Below, piece by piece: positions 12,801 to 26,030 of a stretch of DNA of 64,000 nt. The position numbers were made by a program, and so were the translations under genes. The notes beneath the pieces are model-generated. The model was not told the DNA's origin and made no database searches. It worked only from the letters and a program-made list of their open reading frames with translations. The DNA is from Fasciola hepatica (taxonomy: Eukaryota > Platyhelminthes > Trematoda > Plagiorchiida > Fasciolidae), in the NCBI GenBank assembly GCA_948099385.1, contig CANUEZ040000164.1:1-64000 (forward strand), read 5' to 3'. Positions within the stretch are counted from its first letter, which is position 1. Each line of letters begins with the position of its first letter.

Positions 12801-13559
12801 TTGTATGGATGTTTTGGAAGTCCGACTAAAGAAAAACAGTCTAATGCAATGGTTGGCGAATCCTACTTTACTAGACTTCATTTCCAAAAACGGGAGTTAA
12901 ATCTGATGACTTTGGGGTGAAATCATGCCGTTCTGTTAGACAGTATAGTCGCCGATATCTCTGATATACAACAACATTTTCTTTCTATTTTATTTTCGAC
13001 CTTATTGGAGAAATAAATTTGCCAAACTGTCCGCTGTCCACACTTGTTATCCTCTAATCATAAGCACTCTAAATCCTTACAGGTCATATATACGAAAGGA
13101 CCTCACTTGTGTTCTTCAACGCCCTTCGTAATTATCCCATTTATTTCCTCAATCCATATCAGAACTTCCCAAATAGGATCAATCTCCCGAGGCACTTTTC
13201 CCATATTCACCTGGCCCCGTTCAGCCCAAGCAGTGTGGTCCATTCTGTCAACGTTAGTTCACTGTGCATGCACACCTTCAAACTGAAGCTCCGAATAGGT
13301 TCTCCGGTCATACTCAATCACGCTGTCCGGGGTACTAGGATAATCTCTGAGGTTATCTCACAAGTCTATATTTGTTGAGGTAACCGCACACAATCAAAGT
13401 GCAGGCGTGCGCCGGCAAACACCCACACACACCCACGGCAAATGTGTTGGCATCGCTAATTCATCAGCTGCCCCACGGCAATAGACTTTGAGATTATATC
13501 GTCATGATCTTCGTTGATTATTTTTAGCCTTCGTGTCGCCTTTGAATGGCTTAAGCATA

Positions 13560-14010
13560 TGTAGAACCTTCTTACCGGCTCCCACCCAGTTAGCAGTGCA
13601 TATAAAAGCTACGTGGAATGGAAAATATACCCATTTTTACAGCTTTGTAACCCTCAAAATGAAGTGGATCCGCTGAGAAGGTTCTCTATGAGCGTTCGCC
13701 ATTCGCAGGCGACACGGAGGCCGAAGTTATTTAACGAAGATTATCAGGATTGTTTAACAGAACATTCTACGCTGCACAAATACAAATCCTGTTCGTCCCT
13801 AAACCGATCGAGTGTTTTCGATTGAAAGACATAGTGTCGAACTCTGCAACCTTGTTCTGTGTGTACTCATTCACCTGTTCCTGTGTAACTGGATATATTG
13901 ATCGCACGACTCGGCGCTTATCGGAACGCTTTCATGAACACCACCCGGCCATGATCATATCTTCCCCGTCTGATGTAAGACCAAGCGGTCCCAGCGTCCA
14001 ATACTGAGGT
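13560..14010 (+). pseudogene. Penelope-like element remnant: RT thumb and GIY-YIG domain
   Basis: Two frames on the plus strand carry consecutive pieces of a Penelope-like element polyprotein. The first, at about 13596-13676, reads ATWNGKYTHFYSFV, the block after the reverse transcriptase palm in this family. The second, at 13750-14007, reads QILFVPKPIE, then VYSFTCSCVTGYIDRTTR, then RLSERFHEHHP, which is the C-terminal GIY-YIG nuclease. The YIG glycine is replaced by aspartate. At least one frameshift separates the pieces, and no upstream palm (YxDD) or intact start is visible, so this is a 5'-truncated dead copy. A related copy lies at 44520-45760 on the other strand. Penelope-like elements use such a nuclease for target nicking, which is family knowledge and not shown here. 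Homology may continue weakly to about 14190. Confidence 0.85.
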
Positions 14011-14841
14011 GGTGTTGTACACTCTGACGATACAGTGTGCATCGGTAGTGGACAACCAACCCATATTGCTCGTCGTAAGCAGTTGGCATATGAGTCGCAT
14101 TTTTGAATTCAGAATTAGGTATGCCTTCCGCATCATTTACTTCACCATCCAGATAACACCAACGGTTATGGGCGCTCGGGTACCCAATATTTGTTAAACT
14201 TATGCAAAAGCGTGGACCATTTCATCAGTCAAGATCATCGTTTTTCTTTTTAAGAAGCTTGGCGGGTAAAAATGCGTAAATAATTAGCTGGCTGTTTGGG
14301 ATAGAGTTCCACCCGAGATTTTTTGATGAACTGCTATTGTCCTGCGATGTCAAGAATAGATTTGACCTTTGGACAAGAACATGCGTGTGATAAAGTGTTA
14401 ACATTTGAAGTAGGGTTGATATTGGACTAAGTAAACATGAATTAAGGATAAACCATTTGAGGTTATCCGTTACATTAAATCTGTATAGTAGTAAGCTGAC
14501 GAATGATGGAGAACTATGCGTTTATGAAATCAACTGCCAAGTTTGAACGTAAAATAAATGCACAGGAGTTAAATGGGAAACTCATTTGGAAGCAACTTGG
14601 AAAAAGCAATCACACAATCGCTTCTTTCCTAAGGGCACCACTACGAATCAATTAAAACCGCGAGGAGTAAGTTTCCGTGCAGAATATACAAATTTTATAG
14701 TTGCCCTGTGATCGAAAATATCACAATTCCTACTATCATGACTATAACTAGTTGTAAAACTTTATCCAACCAATCGAAAAAGTTGAGCAAGGAGATCACC
14801 GGTAATTCGACTGTGGTATACAAATAGGCATTGCATGTAAG

Positions 14842-14891
<50 letters not shown>

Positions 14892-17800
14892 GCAGATAAC
14901 TTTATTGTGAAATTGTTAAAAACATCGCAATTTGTGCTGATGATTAATTCCATGACAACAGTAGATAAATGTTTAATTTTTTTCGGGACAGCATTATCTG
15001 AAAGATGTTAGTCAGTGGACGTTTTGGTCGCGGCTGGTAATCTCTCTAAAGACTAGTTTGGAAAGGAACTGGTTTTAAGAAAGTTTAGGCGGGGATTGCC
15101 AACAAACGTAAGTACGCTGAGAGAGAGGAAATCGGACGTGCACAAACAGCGAAGCTCATTCAGATCATTTTGAAGAATATAACAACTTCCGTTGCCGTAA
15201 CTGTGACTTCCAAGAACAGCATCATCGATGTTTCTACAATTATTGCGTTTCACTGAGATCGTAAACCGAAAACTTTGATTGAAAAGGGGAAAGGTATATA
15301 TAGGAACAAAATGACAACCTCCAAAATCAACTGGAAGAGATACAGGTTCCTCGTTATCAAAGTAAACAAACTCTATTCGACTTTATATATATTCGCGAAA
15401 GATTTCCAGCGAGTAGCGCTGGAAACCACAGGGTACCTTGATGAAGAGAACAAAATGATTCAACGTAGCTAATAGCAAGTAGCCTAACAGTATCACTCAC
15501 GAGTTTGGGTACAGCAGAATGGGAGATAACGATGCAGATCTTGCAGTCAATAACCAACCGAGAGGTTTAAACACAACTTGTTTTGGGTCAGGAACATTCT
15601 CAAGTACGTTTAGTGAAGCAAATGCACAAGCTTTTTGATAAGTCAAAATGGGAGGCAAATCCAAAAAAATTGCATTGCAGTACAGTTGGTAATCAAAGAT
15701 TCGGGCCAGAAAACTTGTTGATGTGCCATTCATTTTAGGAATGGATTCGGATACTTTGGTACTGGCCTCACGTGGATAAAGATGAGGGTGGAAAGAGATG
15801 TGCCGAACTTAACGGTGGGCCGGTGATTTACATTTTTGACACTTGAATTCAACTTGGGCTGGATAAAGCGCAACTAATTTAGGGCTATCCACATCTTGTA
15901 GAGATGTATGTATCACAGGTTGTCCCGAAACCGAAGGCAGTCGAGTAAGTGTCCACAAAATATGAACGCTTTATGCACAGGAAAACAATATTGGAATGGA
16001 CGCAGCCTGTTGGTGCACTAGGTGCTTCGAGACTCTCAGGGATCTATACGATTCACCAGTGGTACAGCCGGTTGATCAAAGAGTTACTTTCGGAATAAAT
16101 GTTGAGGGAAACAAAGGAGGTAACATACTCTTGGTGAAGACGCTTCTTTAACGCAAAATATCGTGAGTATATAACTAACGCCGAATGTAAAAGTGCTAAG
16201 TAGCTTGTTGGAAAGTGAACAATACGTCAGTATGCTATTGATTAAAACGGGTAACCAGACTGTCACAAATTCTACCATCGATGTCTTCGATTTTGAGAGA
16301 AAGTAGCATTCGAAAAACGTTGGAAGTAACGGATGAAGTGAAGCCTAACTGACGTATAAATACAATCCAACTTTATCGTGTTGATTGAAAAAAGTATGAC
16401 TAAAGGAAATTCATCAATTTTTACATTTAGGAGTGATGGCGATCAATTTACGAGTTCATGAGTTAACAGGATGATCGTCGTTTAGGTTTTTGAACCAGCG
16501 GTATTGAAAATATTTGAAGTGCTTCACTTGTAAAATCAGCCAGCCTGGAATGTAAAAGCCCCATGATGTCACATTTGTTCGTGTAATCTATTACTTTTCA
16601 CCAAAACGGCAATAAAATATTCAAAAATAATATTTTTCGTGTCATCATCTTCAAAATGGGTTAACTTTCCTTAGGCTGCTTTCTGAACAGCACGAAGTTC
16701 ACTTGAGCAACTTTATAAATTCAAGACAGACAATTGATACGATTTTGACTGAGGCCATTATTCAATAAACTGGCCGTCAAGCGCAAAGTATGCAATGTAA
16801 TTGAGAAAAGAGCCCTTGTTGCATAAACTCAGATTTGTACACTTAGTTCCGATTCAGGATAGCAAAAACAGACCAGGGGTTTTGTTTTACTCACCAATAA
16901 TGCTACTTTTTTAATCACACACGGACGGCTTTCCAAACGCTCAGCAAAATGAATCTGCTCTAGCATCAACTAGACTGCTCAGATGTTGAACTGAACATGA
17001 TGAAATTTCCAAGGCTTGGCCGGCTTAATTCTACTTGGATCATTGTTCTATCTCGGCTCACAAGTGCTACACCGAATAATCAATATTGCATACAAGTTCA
17101 GGAGATGCCTAAAATCTCTTGAAAATAATTAAAGTGAACTTAAAGTCACTCGATGAGACCTCTGCTCAACCATTGCTGGGCAAAAATCCAACTTGGAGAT
17201 AATAATATTAGGATCTGACTAGAATCTCACCTACAGGTAGTATATTAGGAGCTCGTGAAGAAGGTTCTGAGCTTCATCCAAGACACTGGTGCTATTTCCA
17301 CCATACACGCGACGGATGGCTCCCACGTCTGAAATAAGTGAGTTCAACTGGAAGTTAAGAAACTCTTACTTCGGGGGAAGCATCACCTATGGCACTGGAA
17401 GAAATCTAAAAACTGCGGTCCCCTCTTTTATTCTAACTTTCCAAGGAGAGTCTACGCTTTAACAGACATCATGTTGTTCTGACAGGAGCTTTTCTTACAT
17501 CCACAATAAATGAAGTCACCTGCAGGTCCCAATCTATCGCTTGCACCTCCGTTATTCTAACGGTGCCTAAAAGAGTCCGTTGAAAATGATATCAACCGAA
17601 ATAAGCGTGACCAATCTCAACCAAGTTGGTGACTGCGGCTCAGACCCGAATAGGACCGACATATTAGACCCCACCCACTTTATTGAAAAATATCCAACAG
17701 AGAAGAATGCCCTGTAATCAGTAGCAACAAAACACGTAATTGTTGAATTCCACTTATTTATAATGATGCGAGTGCAACCCGACAGTAGCTGACTAGAAAA

Positions 17801-20800
17801 CCTGAATCAAGTAAGCAGATGAACTAAGCTACATGTGCTATCCCTATCGAAAGAATGAAGCCAATCAGTACAAGGACACATTGACTTGACGTAATTGTAG
17901 ATCACAACAAAGTAGGCATATTCCCATTCATGGGAGGAATATCGATCAGTTGTTTGTGTAGTATGCATGAGGTTTGAGGACAATAAACAGTGTGCTTCAC
18001 TTGCCTGTGAAGAACACGTGCTCAAACTACAAACGAAACCATATTTTTGTCAATACTGGTCGGCCGCAGTTATGACACAATATGTGAGCGTGGGAGGGAA
18101 AAAGGAACAAAATATTTCAAACATTGACGTAACCCATATAGTTTCAGGGACACAATGTTCGAACATATTACTAAGAATTTTGGTTTGCTTACATGATTTT
18201 TCTCAGTCTTATCGATTTAGAGTCCACCATGTCGTCGACGGAATATTTTTTTAAATTCCGCTCCGTCACGTACTTTTGACTTCAAAGGCCAGTGTGCGAA
18301 CAGATCTTTGAATACTCTCTTCAGAACAGAGGGGTGTTTTACGATCATGTTCAGGCCTGTGGTGATATGGGTTCACTGTATGGACTGTACTTTGAAAATG
18401 CGCACGTTTTTTACAAGTCCCTCACTGAAAAATGATCAGACAATTCATTTTGTATCACTTTATTTACGAACCACTTAAGAAACAAAGCAAAAAGCACCAT
18501 CCGGAAAGATAACTACCTACTCAAGTGATCTATTTTCCTGGTATTCGGCAAATGTTTCAGTCATAACAGTGAATATTTCTCCACCATTTGGAGCACCCAT
18601 AAATGGATTAAACCAAAAAAACGTGAACATTCTACTCCGATCAAAATCAATTGTGTAGGTTTGTGAAATGTAAGTATCCAACAGGATAAATATTCGGGGA
18701 AATTCCTGCGTCAGATAAATCCATTACCGCTTCACGACTCATTATAAACCAAGCCCTCAGATAAGAAACAAACCCATCGTTCAAGTGGCAAGCCTTGTCA
18801 TTTGAACCCTTTGATGATATGAATGTGCGCCCTCTTTCGTTGAGCTTGCAATGCTATCTTCATTTTTTAACGAAGATTGCAAGACGGGTGAGGACATCTT
18901 TATTTGAGTGATACGGTAGAATATACCTACCGTTTTCTAAACCACACCGCAGCTACATTGATCATCTGGCCATCTGAGTACTTTGGCAGCGTCCTAGCCA
19001 TTTGCCTGTGACCATTAACTTGATTGTTTCGCGCACTATTTCCGTCTGTCTGATCCGATTGCTCCAGTAGACGGTTTGATGTGTATCCTCTTACCTGAAC
19101 TACCTAGCTGATTGTCAAGGCTCCCGCTGAGTCTTCTCTGCTAGTCTGAGTACCTCTTTGTGTCTGTTGCTGGACGCTTCCGACATAGTCACCGTTTGTT
19201 ATTTGGTCTGAGGGACTCCACTGGTTTGCCCGATCGGTTTGGTATTAGCACAATTCTGTTGCTCTGGTTTTTGCCGTTACTGTATTACACGATACTGGCC
19301 GCATTGAAATATTGTGGCTATCGTATGTCCAGCGGGCGGCAAGTTTGATCGTTGATATTTTCGGGCAAGATTTGGAAAGTGTAATCATTCGGAACTGGCT
19401 TGCTTTTCTTGCAATGCACATAACGTTGTCCTGTTCATTTGATTTACTAGGTGTTCTACCTCTGGGGATTTCTCTGTGGGTTATCGAATAGTTGAAGCTT
19501 TGTTTGCAATAAAATATTTTGAAAAATGCCACAAAATATTCGAACTAACAGACTTCTTCAGTTCTGCTGAGGTCCCCGTTAAGCAGATGTAGAGAAAATT
19601 CCGTTTTATGAGATGATTTTTCATCGCCGTCACGATAACGTTGCAAGCGATTAACGGAGAGCACCTTAATTACCTTCAAAGCAACGCTCCTATTGATGCC
19701 CACTGAATTTACCCACTTTTTAGAACTTTTGTTGGACATTGTAATAGAGCGATTTCAAGGCAAATTTGTCGAGAAATCTGCAGAAAACGAGACAATTTCT
19801 TTTTCCTTCCTATATAAACACAGCCATGAAAACTATGTAGTTCTGGATTAAAAGCTTCAAGCTCAACATTTAGTCAGTAATCTAATCTCAACAGAATCTA
19901 GAATAATTATTGTGATTTTGTTGATAAGTCATATTTTAGCTTACTTCGTTCACAGCTTTTTACTTTGAAAACCATGGTGATTCACATCCAGCTTTCCATA
20001 GAGTGGAAAGAATTAAAGTAAATAAAGGTAAGCTTTTACCAAATGAATACCATCAATCGGTGGCCAGATATAACTTGAGAATTCACGAAGCTCAAAATAA
20101 ATCCTGAATAAATTTCCATATCTATCACAGTCGACGCTACCTGTGTTCCTGGTAGTTTATGACGGCGCTTTCCACTGTATGTAAAAGCTGAACGGGCTCC
20201 CGTATAGTTCTGTGAGCAGGGCTCAACATTTTATGATCGCCTCAATGACCATCTGGAGACAAATGTGCAAGTGTTCACTGTTTCCTTATTTTGTGAGATT
20301 CATCAAAAATTGTGATCACGCAGTATTTGAGATTCTCTGACTATTTCCTTGTATGTGATTATGCGTTATCGCATAGGCGACGTTCCAGGGTGTACAAAAA
20401 GATTGACGAACCCCTCTTGGCACATACAATTAAAAATATAAAAAATCCCACAGGAATTGTGTCAAATGATGCTCAACTTGTTGCGAGAACTCGTGAAATG
20501 TGAAATGTATTTGATTGATACGGTGGTCTCCATTGTCTCCATGACATGAAACGACAATTCAAATGGGAACGTGAAACTGGGAAAGAATCATGATAGCGCA
20601 ATCTAAATAATCATTCTAGATCAGAAAAGCACTCGTTATACGGATGGAACCCAACTTCACCACGGAAGAACTGCAGCCAATTCTGTGTGACATTTCGAGT
20701 CACGAATCGTCATGTAGTATGCTTTTGAAGATTCAAGAATGTTCAATACATCCAAATGTTGAAATTTGATGAACTTAGTCAGAACGAAATCCGTACAAGG

Positions 20801-21329
20801 GCCTCACCCGCGTGTGTACTCTACTGGTTGAGGCCGTGCCGAAAAACTTTAAGCATTTCACGAAGATATAATACTGTTTGACTCACGAAAAAAACATTAT
20901 CATCTGCCGTCTACCGCGATTTGTTTTAAACTAAGTAGCTGAACCCTTCATAAATTGCACAAAACATCTCCCTGTATGAATCGAACCTGCCGTCAAAAGG
21001 ACGATGTTTATATTGATTAGAAGTAGAAATTGGATGTATTTTGGCCAAAGTAATTTTGAGTGCATAGTAATAACAATGAATGATGACTGCGAATTCAAAT
21101 ACAGACCTGTATAGTGTGGGTTGGGGAGCAAACGTAATGAGTACCAATACAACATACCTCAGCGAAGACAGTACTAACCAGCACTGTTAATTTGTGGGAC
21201 GTCATTTTTGTCGGTTTAATTTCTCAACGTTGACTTCTGCTGTTTTTTCACTTTGTTCGTCTGAGTGTTACTTCTGTATTCCTGGGACGCTACAGATCAA
21301 CGCACAAATCATAGAACAGTCGTGGCGCT
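14011..21329. other. Long stretch without a recognised gene
   Basis: I find no transposon motif in this stretch that I can defend. Open frames at 15275-15472, 17967-18254, 19160-19348 and 20312-20503 are within chance length. The last follows a TCACGCAG acceptor-like site at 20306-20313 and is lysine and arginine rich, but it has no partner exon. The interval 18950-19300 is visibly richer in G and C than its surroundings and could be an old element, but no homologous copy is present in the window. Confidence 0.35.
14844..14889. repeat. AT dinucleotide microsatellite
   Basis: This is a pure (TA)n tract. Confidence 0.95.
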
Positions 21330-21620
21330 AGCTTCTATTCCGTACCGTGCCCCTGAATGTCTCTAACCATACATAACCTTCATGAATTGGGCTCGTCCAG
21401 GAGGCATGTGCGAATAGAGCACGGGAAGGTGGACGATGGGCAGGCATTTGCAAAGCATGGGAGGGCCACCGAAGGCGGCGTTGGGCGATCACTTCTTTAA
21501 AAGGACAACTATCTGCACCGAACACTCAATGACCCACTTCTTGATCACTCACACAATGTTCGCATCTGACGCGAGCAACGCTGCGATTACCACAGAGTTT
21601 GGACACGAAAAACCGCCAAG
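21330..21620 (-). pseudogene. LINE remnant (RTE/CR1-type), C-terminal region
   Basis: The minus-strand frame from about 21600 downward reads NRSVARVRCEHCVSDQEV, then VFGADSCPFKEVIA, then RLRWPSHALQMPAHRPPS and RALFAHA, then WLETFRGTVRN. This follows the order of the C-terminal block of flatworm non-LTR retrotransposons: a VSN-EV motif, a RLRWLGHVLRMP motif, a RLP-ALF motif and a WLET-motif. Key positions have decayed (GHV to SHA, RM to QM) and at least one in-frame stop is present. No endonuclease or reverse transcriptase core is visible, so the copy is 5'-truncated, as is usual for LINEs. A sister remnant lies at 62120-62650. Confidence 0.75.
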
Positions 21621-23139
21621 CTTCCACAACGAGAAATTGCCTGTTCTAGCAACCCCAAGACAAAACGTTATGAACAATGGCGAAGTGCACCAGTAGCTTG
21701 AGAAATAGAAGTCACTGTGACACCACTAATGTCACAGTTTCGCGGAAGCAGCTCTAGCCCCCTCCTAGCTCCTATTCCAGCAGTAATCAAACTCCAGAGA
21801 TATCTAAATTTACCAGACAAAATTAGCCAGTTTTCACAGAGGGTGTTTTCAAACATAGACTCCTGCTAGTCTTGAGATTGTTCTTTGCATTTGGAACGCG
21901 CAAAATGCAGACTGTAGCTGGCTACATCAATCACCTAGCGGTCCAAAGTGTATTACGTTGCATGAGCATTGCCGTTCGGCAAGAAGATACCAATGGCATA
22001 ATCAAAGTCAAAAGTTCATTTTCCCGAAGAGGACTTAGAGTCCATTGTTGAAAAACCACACTACACATCCCATTAAATATCCTCTTTGTCAAAGTGGAAA
22101 TGAAATGGGGATATATGCTGACACTTTGGTACTCCACTGAGAACGACAATTGAGGGTTAAATACTACCTCAGATGTGACGATATAATACTCTGAGGACTG
22201 ATATATAACCTCGGGTATTCCGTTTGTCATCAAAGAGTCCCACCGTTCGATCCCATCCGGAAAGTTCTGAGTAAGACGGTGCGCAAGCAGCTGTGGATGG
22301 GTGAAGATGTGACCAACACACCCACGACCGGCACGAAAGCCTATTCAATTCCAGCGAGTATGCTCCTCATGTATTTGAAACAACCTGCAAAGAATGAGGT
22401 GCAAAGACAGCTTCGACAATAATAGTATAAAACGTATGCCCCTATGGTTATCACAATCACCGGAAAGTGACTGCTTTGCATTTCACGCCTTATAGAAGAG
22501 AATTGGTTCTGACCACTGGAGTCAGGCCAGTCAGAGATGTAGGCGGAGAGAATATTAGATGTATAATGATACTCTATGACTTAAACAACGCGGCTAATGC
22601 TCTGTTGTGAACAAAAACACCCTATGCGTTCCATTAGTGATTTAAATTCTCACTTTCCGGTCTTTCAAGGCCGCATAAAAAAACACAAAATTAGTGAATT
22701 TGTCGTACTTTATCCTTCATGGAAAGCCAAGATAACTCAGAATGCATGTGTTTGTTAGTTGAAAAAGAGGCGCAGTAATGTGAAACTGATTCATGGTGCA
22801 ACGTCTTACATATGGGATGGAACAGCTTTGAATTTAGAGATTTCCTTTAAATTTCTCTATTATCAACCAACATTTTAGGTTAGAATTTGTCCTTCCTCTT
22901 TGGTGTTTAGTTACTCCTGATTATTGAGTAAGCACACCATGAACCTCTCTCATATATATTGTTTTTTCTCTCTTTCCCAAGTATCACATCCATTTATACT
23001 CGAGTTCACGGTGTGCTTTACATGATAGATTCAGGTATTTTATTTGCAACTTCGTTTCATCAAAGGTGTCCATTTCTACCTTGAGATCATCTTTCTGAGT
23101 GTTACTTTTGTGAACTTTCAACCTTCACGTTTCTTTGAC
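21621..23139. other. No recognised feature
   Basis: No motif, exon chain or repeat copy was recognised. A minus-strand frame at 21931-22233 is open for 100 codons but shows no family resemblance. Confidence 0.4.
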
Positions 23140-23310
23140 ATGATTCATCAAGCAGCTTCAACGCCCAACTCACCACTGAAATCCATGTAACCGCTGTACA
23201 GTTAACTCATCAGCAGTGCACATCTACTGAACCCCCACGAGGACTCGAATCCGAGGCGAACGATTGTGAACCGAACACTCTAACCACAAGGTTATCCGAG
23301 CTGGCCCTTT
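23140..23310 (-). repeat. tRNA-derived SINE with decayed hammerhead-like tail
   Basis: Reading the minus strand from 23306 to 23231, the sequence resembles a tRNA. It has an A-box region within GCTCGGATAACC, a discriminating TGGTTAGAG segment and a B box GGATTCGAGTCC (23252-23241). Just downstream is GCACTG followed by CTGATGAG (23213-23206), the hammerhead ribozyme core 5' half. A CAGTG (23178-23174) can pair with CACTG to form the closing helix. The second core element, GAAA after helix II, is missing, so the ribozyme is probably inactive. The arrangement of tRNA part, then GCACTG-CTGANGAG, then CAGTG is that of the schistosome Sm-alpha SINE. This is a family inference from memory of the motif. 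Confidence 0.7.
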
Positions 23311-24890
23311 ACATCTACACTACATGATATGGTACCCTTCCGTCACTGGCTCTGAAAAGAGACAATCTGCTTCTCGCAAAGCGATCGAATCTCGCGATGG
23401 GTGACGTCTCCGAAGGGGCCTAATTACTGCAAAAGCATTCCTTTACGAACAACCTGCGGAGCTTGGTAACCACTGTCACTGCACTCCTCATTGGACCATC
23501 GCACACTTCAACAGCATTACCAGATCTAAAGCCATATTCGTCCACTCCTGTTGGCAACCAGTTGAATTCACACTTTTGTGATTGATTCATTGATTTGTGG
23601 TGTTAAAAGCTTCCCTATTTTCCTATTGTACCACAACCGAACAGCGCTACAGTTCCGTTCAGCTGCTTGCTGAGTGGACCATTCTATTTTCTGCGCTGCT
23701 ACAAATCTTGGTTTCTAATCTGACTGTGAGTATTTCTCTTGACGTATAATCATGCTTATTTCCTCTGCTTTAGAAACAGAAATTATCGAATAACACGGCT
23801 GTTCGATTTGAATTTTTTCTCTACTACCCGTAATCATGTCGTACCCATATTGTGCGTGAAGCTAGTGAGACCGAAATTCCGCTAGACAAACAGCCCTAGA
23901 CAACGGACTGGTCACAAAAATTATGCATGCTGTGTATCTACACTCGGTAATTATGTTTAATTTAGTCGGTCGGATCTCACACCGTCGTGTGCATCAAATT
24001 CCCTTCATTTTTTGCAATGGGTTATTAGGGGAAATTTGAAACATTAGTGGTCTAGACTCTCTGTATCTGAAGATGTTCCAACATATACTCCTAATTTAAA
24101 ACGCTTAACACATTTACGCATCTAACCCCATTTCTCCACATATTTATCCTACTACTGGAAGTGGTATCAAATATTACCAAGACGATTATTCTTCTAAATG
24201 GTGACCCATGGAACACACATTGTCAGCCTAGAACACGTAGGCAAAACGGTGATTGGGGAGATGGTTCTCCTAGTTTATATTTCACGACTTCAGTTTGGGT
24301 TCAAATCGCTAGGTTTTCACAAACCTACTGGTCGTCGCATTTGGTGCAAATTCTTTTACATGTTGACATTTGCACTGAGAAGAAAGCCTTGCCAATTGCA
24401 GGTCATTACCACCTGCTATTGCACATTATGATTTGGTTGACCTTTCCTAATAATTCCATAGATCAAACTTTTCATACTTTTTATTGGAGACATTTGCACT
24501 GGATTGCTTCCTGATGCGATCAACAACTGTTCTGACCGGGTTCTTCTTCTCAGCACATTGATCGGAGTTGTCAAACCGCGGTGATGACGCCTGTTTTTGC
24601 TTGGCTCCAGCCTTCACTTCCATTGTCCACAGTTGAATCTGCACATCAAATGGATGAATGCGACTAAACTAATTGACTCAATGATGTGGAATTCGAGTTA
24701 GGAGCAGCACAAGCATCTCGCCTTTGTCTTTTCCCGATCCCATGTGTTACCCTGTCAGAAGTCATTTTCCAGACCACAAAAATGCACTCTGTTTTGTTGA
24801 CACGGAAAGGGACAAAAAGCAGTATCTAGTCCGCAGTCTCAATAAGATTTTCAGGTTGTTTTTCGGAGTTAATTGATGCAACAGGCATGA
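23311..24890. other. No recognised gene; possible short fragment of element X
   Basis: About 46 bases at 23648-23693 (containing GAGTGGACCATTCTATTTTC) resemble the leader of element X at about 1958-2003 at roughly 70 percent by eye. I see no other feature. Plus-strand frames at 24161-24514 are 117 codons long but have no family resemblance. Confidence 0.3.
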
Positions 24891-25076
24891 ATGGAAATCA
24901 AATATCAGTTACATGCCATCAATTGTGGTGAGTGGTATCGCAGTAACAAGCTTTTGACGTATAACTTATTTGAAACTGTAACAGTTTTGGCAGAAGAATA
25001 CCTACTACTTAAAGAAAGTCAAAAAAAATTAGTCGAAGTAATCAATAGCGAATCAGACTGCAAGAAATCCGCCTGA
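24891..25076 (+). CDS. Possible terminal exon of an unrecognised gene
   Basis: The frame ends in LFETVTVLAEEYLLLKES, then KKLVEVINSESDCKKSA and a TGA at 25074-25076. The charged, leucine-rich end could form a short coiled coil. A stop lies immediately before position 24891, so either the ATG there is a start or the exon begins at one of two acceptor-like sites, AAATATCAG (ends 24908) or TATCGCAG (ends 24943). An AATAAA at 25286-25291 is a reasonable poly(A) signal about 210 bases downstream. No domain is recognised and no upstream exon was identified. Confidence 0.3.
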   Translation: MEIKYQLHAINCGEWYRSNKLLTYNLFETVTVLAEEYLLLKESQKKLVEVINSESDCKKSA

Positions 25077-25724
25077 GAAAGGAATGTGCCTTTTTCCTCC
25101 GCTTTCCTTATTTCAAACCTTTTATACTTTCATTGAGAAGAAAAACACTTCAACCTGTTATGTTCGATCTTTCATACTTGTTGTTTGATTATAGACTACA
25201 GAGACCACACACCTAGGCTCCCGCTATCGAAATTGGTCAGTTACACTGGAATACCTCATCTTTTTATTTGGTTGTGTCTCGTTTCAATAAACACTAATTG
25301 TCTATTGAATTAAGGCAACGATATATAAAATAGTGGGTGTTCAATTAAAGATGGCCGATCGCGCCCTGTGGACGATGTAAGATAAGACATTGCAAAGTTC
25401 ACCTGTTGACTACGGGACATGACCGGTACCAATGGCTTCCCTAGGTTCCTCTTGCCATTTTGTGTAGCCATACTGCCCATGCCGAACTGAACATCTAATA
25501 ATGGAGGAATTCAATGATATATATGAAAGTGTTGAACGTTCAAGAATTTCGGATTGATTTTTCTCAACAAATTTAAAGAAACTAGAAAATTGCCACGGTT
25601 AGAAGGAGGTTTATCCCTGTGCCACTAACTTGAGCACTTTACTCGTTAGAGACTCGTGTATGAGACCGTGTGAGACACTGATGTTAACGTGTAAGCATAA
25701 GGCTGAGAATTTTCAAGGCAACTC

Positions 25725-26030
25725 ATGGACTTTATGTTTTTTCCGTGTGCAAGTAAGAAAATGCTAATAGGCTTTTGTCTCGGAAAAATGACTTCATCAG
25801 TTTCAAACGATTCCCTTGAGTTGTTCAGTATGTGGCCTGTCATTGCAGTATCACTGGCATTTGTCGGGATTCTGCTGAGAGCAGGCAACACCTTGAGATT
25901 ACGTAATTATTCGCCGACTAGAAAATTAAATAAGTGGCACTCAAAAAAACGAGTTCAAGTTCAGACGGCACTCTGCCTACGGTCGAAGTGCAAGCACTCT
26001 ACGATACAACTGAACAAGTTGGTTCATTAG
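25725..26030 (+). CDS. Possible small single-pass membrane protein, unrecognised
   Basis: A continuous frame of 101 codons runs from ATG to TAG. Its middle holds a hydrophobic segment (MWPVIAVSLAFVGILL), followed by a strongly basic tail (RLRNYSPTRKLNKWHSKKRV), which would suit a type III or tail-proximal membrane protein. An AATAAA begins at 26038, only 8 bases after the stop, which is unusually close for a poly(A) signal. There is no recognised family. The opposite strand has an overlapping open frame (25646-25891) and the composition is ordinary, so chance is a serious alternative. Confidence 0.25.
   Translation: MDFMFFPCASKKMLIGFCLGKMTSSVSNDSLELFSMWPVIAVSLAFVGILLRAGNTLRLRNYSPTRKLNKWHSKKRVQVQTALCLRSKCKHSTIQLNKLVH

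Larger units (their letters stand above)
9080..13559. other. Long stretch without a recognised gene; two AT microsatellites
   Basis: Open frames at 9127-9324, 10963-11169 and 12735-12920 have no family resemblance. A TCTCTCTTCTTCAG acceptor-like site ends near 12057 and is followed by about 84 open bases up to a weak GTTTCA donor. A second exon-like fragment of 36 bases lies between GCATTTTCAG (ends 12247) and GTAAAC (12284). Neither can be tied to a gene. The interval 13380-13440 is locally rich in CACA and CCCACGG. Confidence 0.4.
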
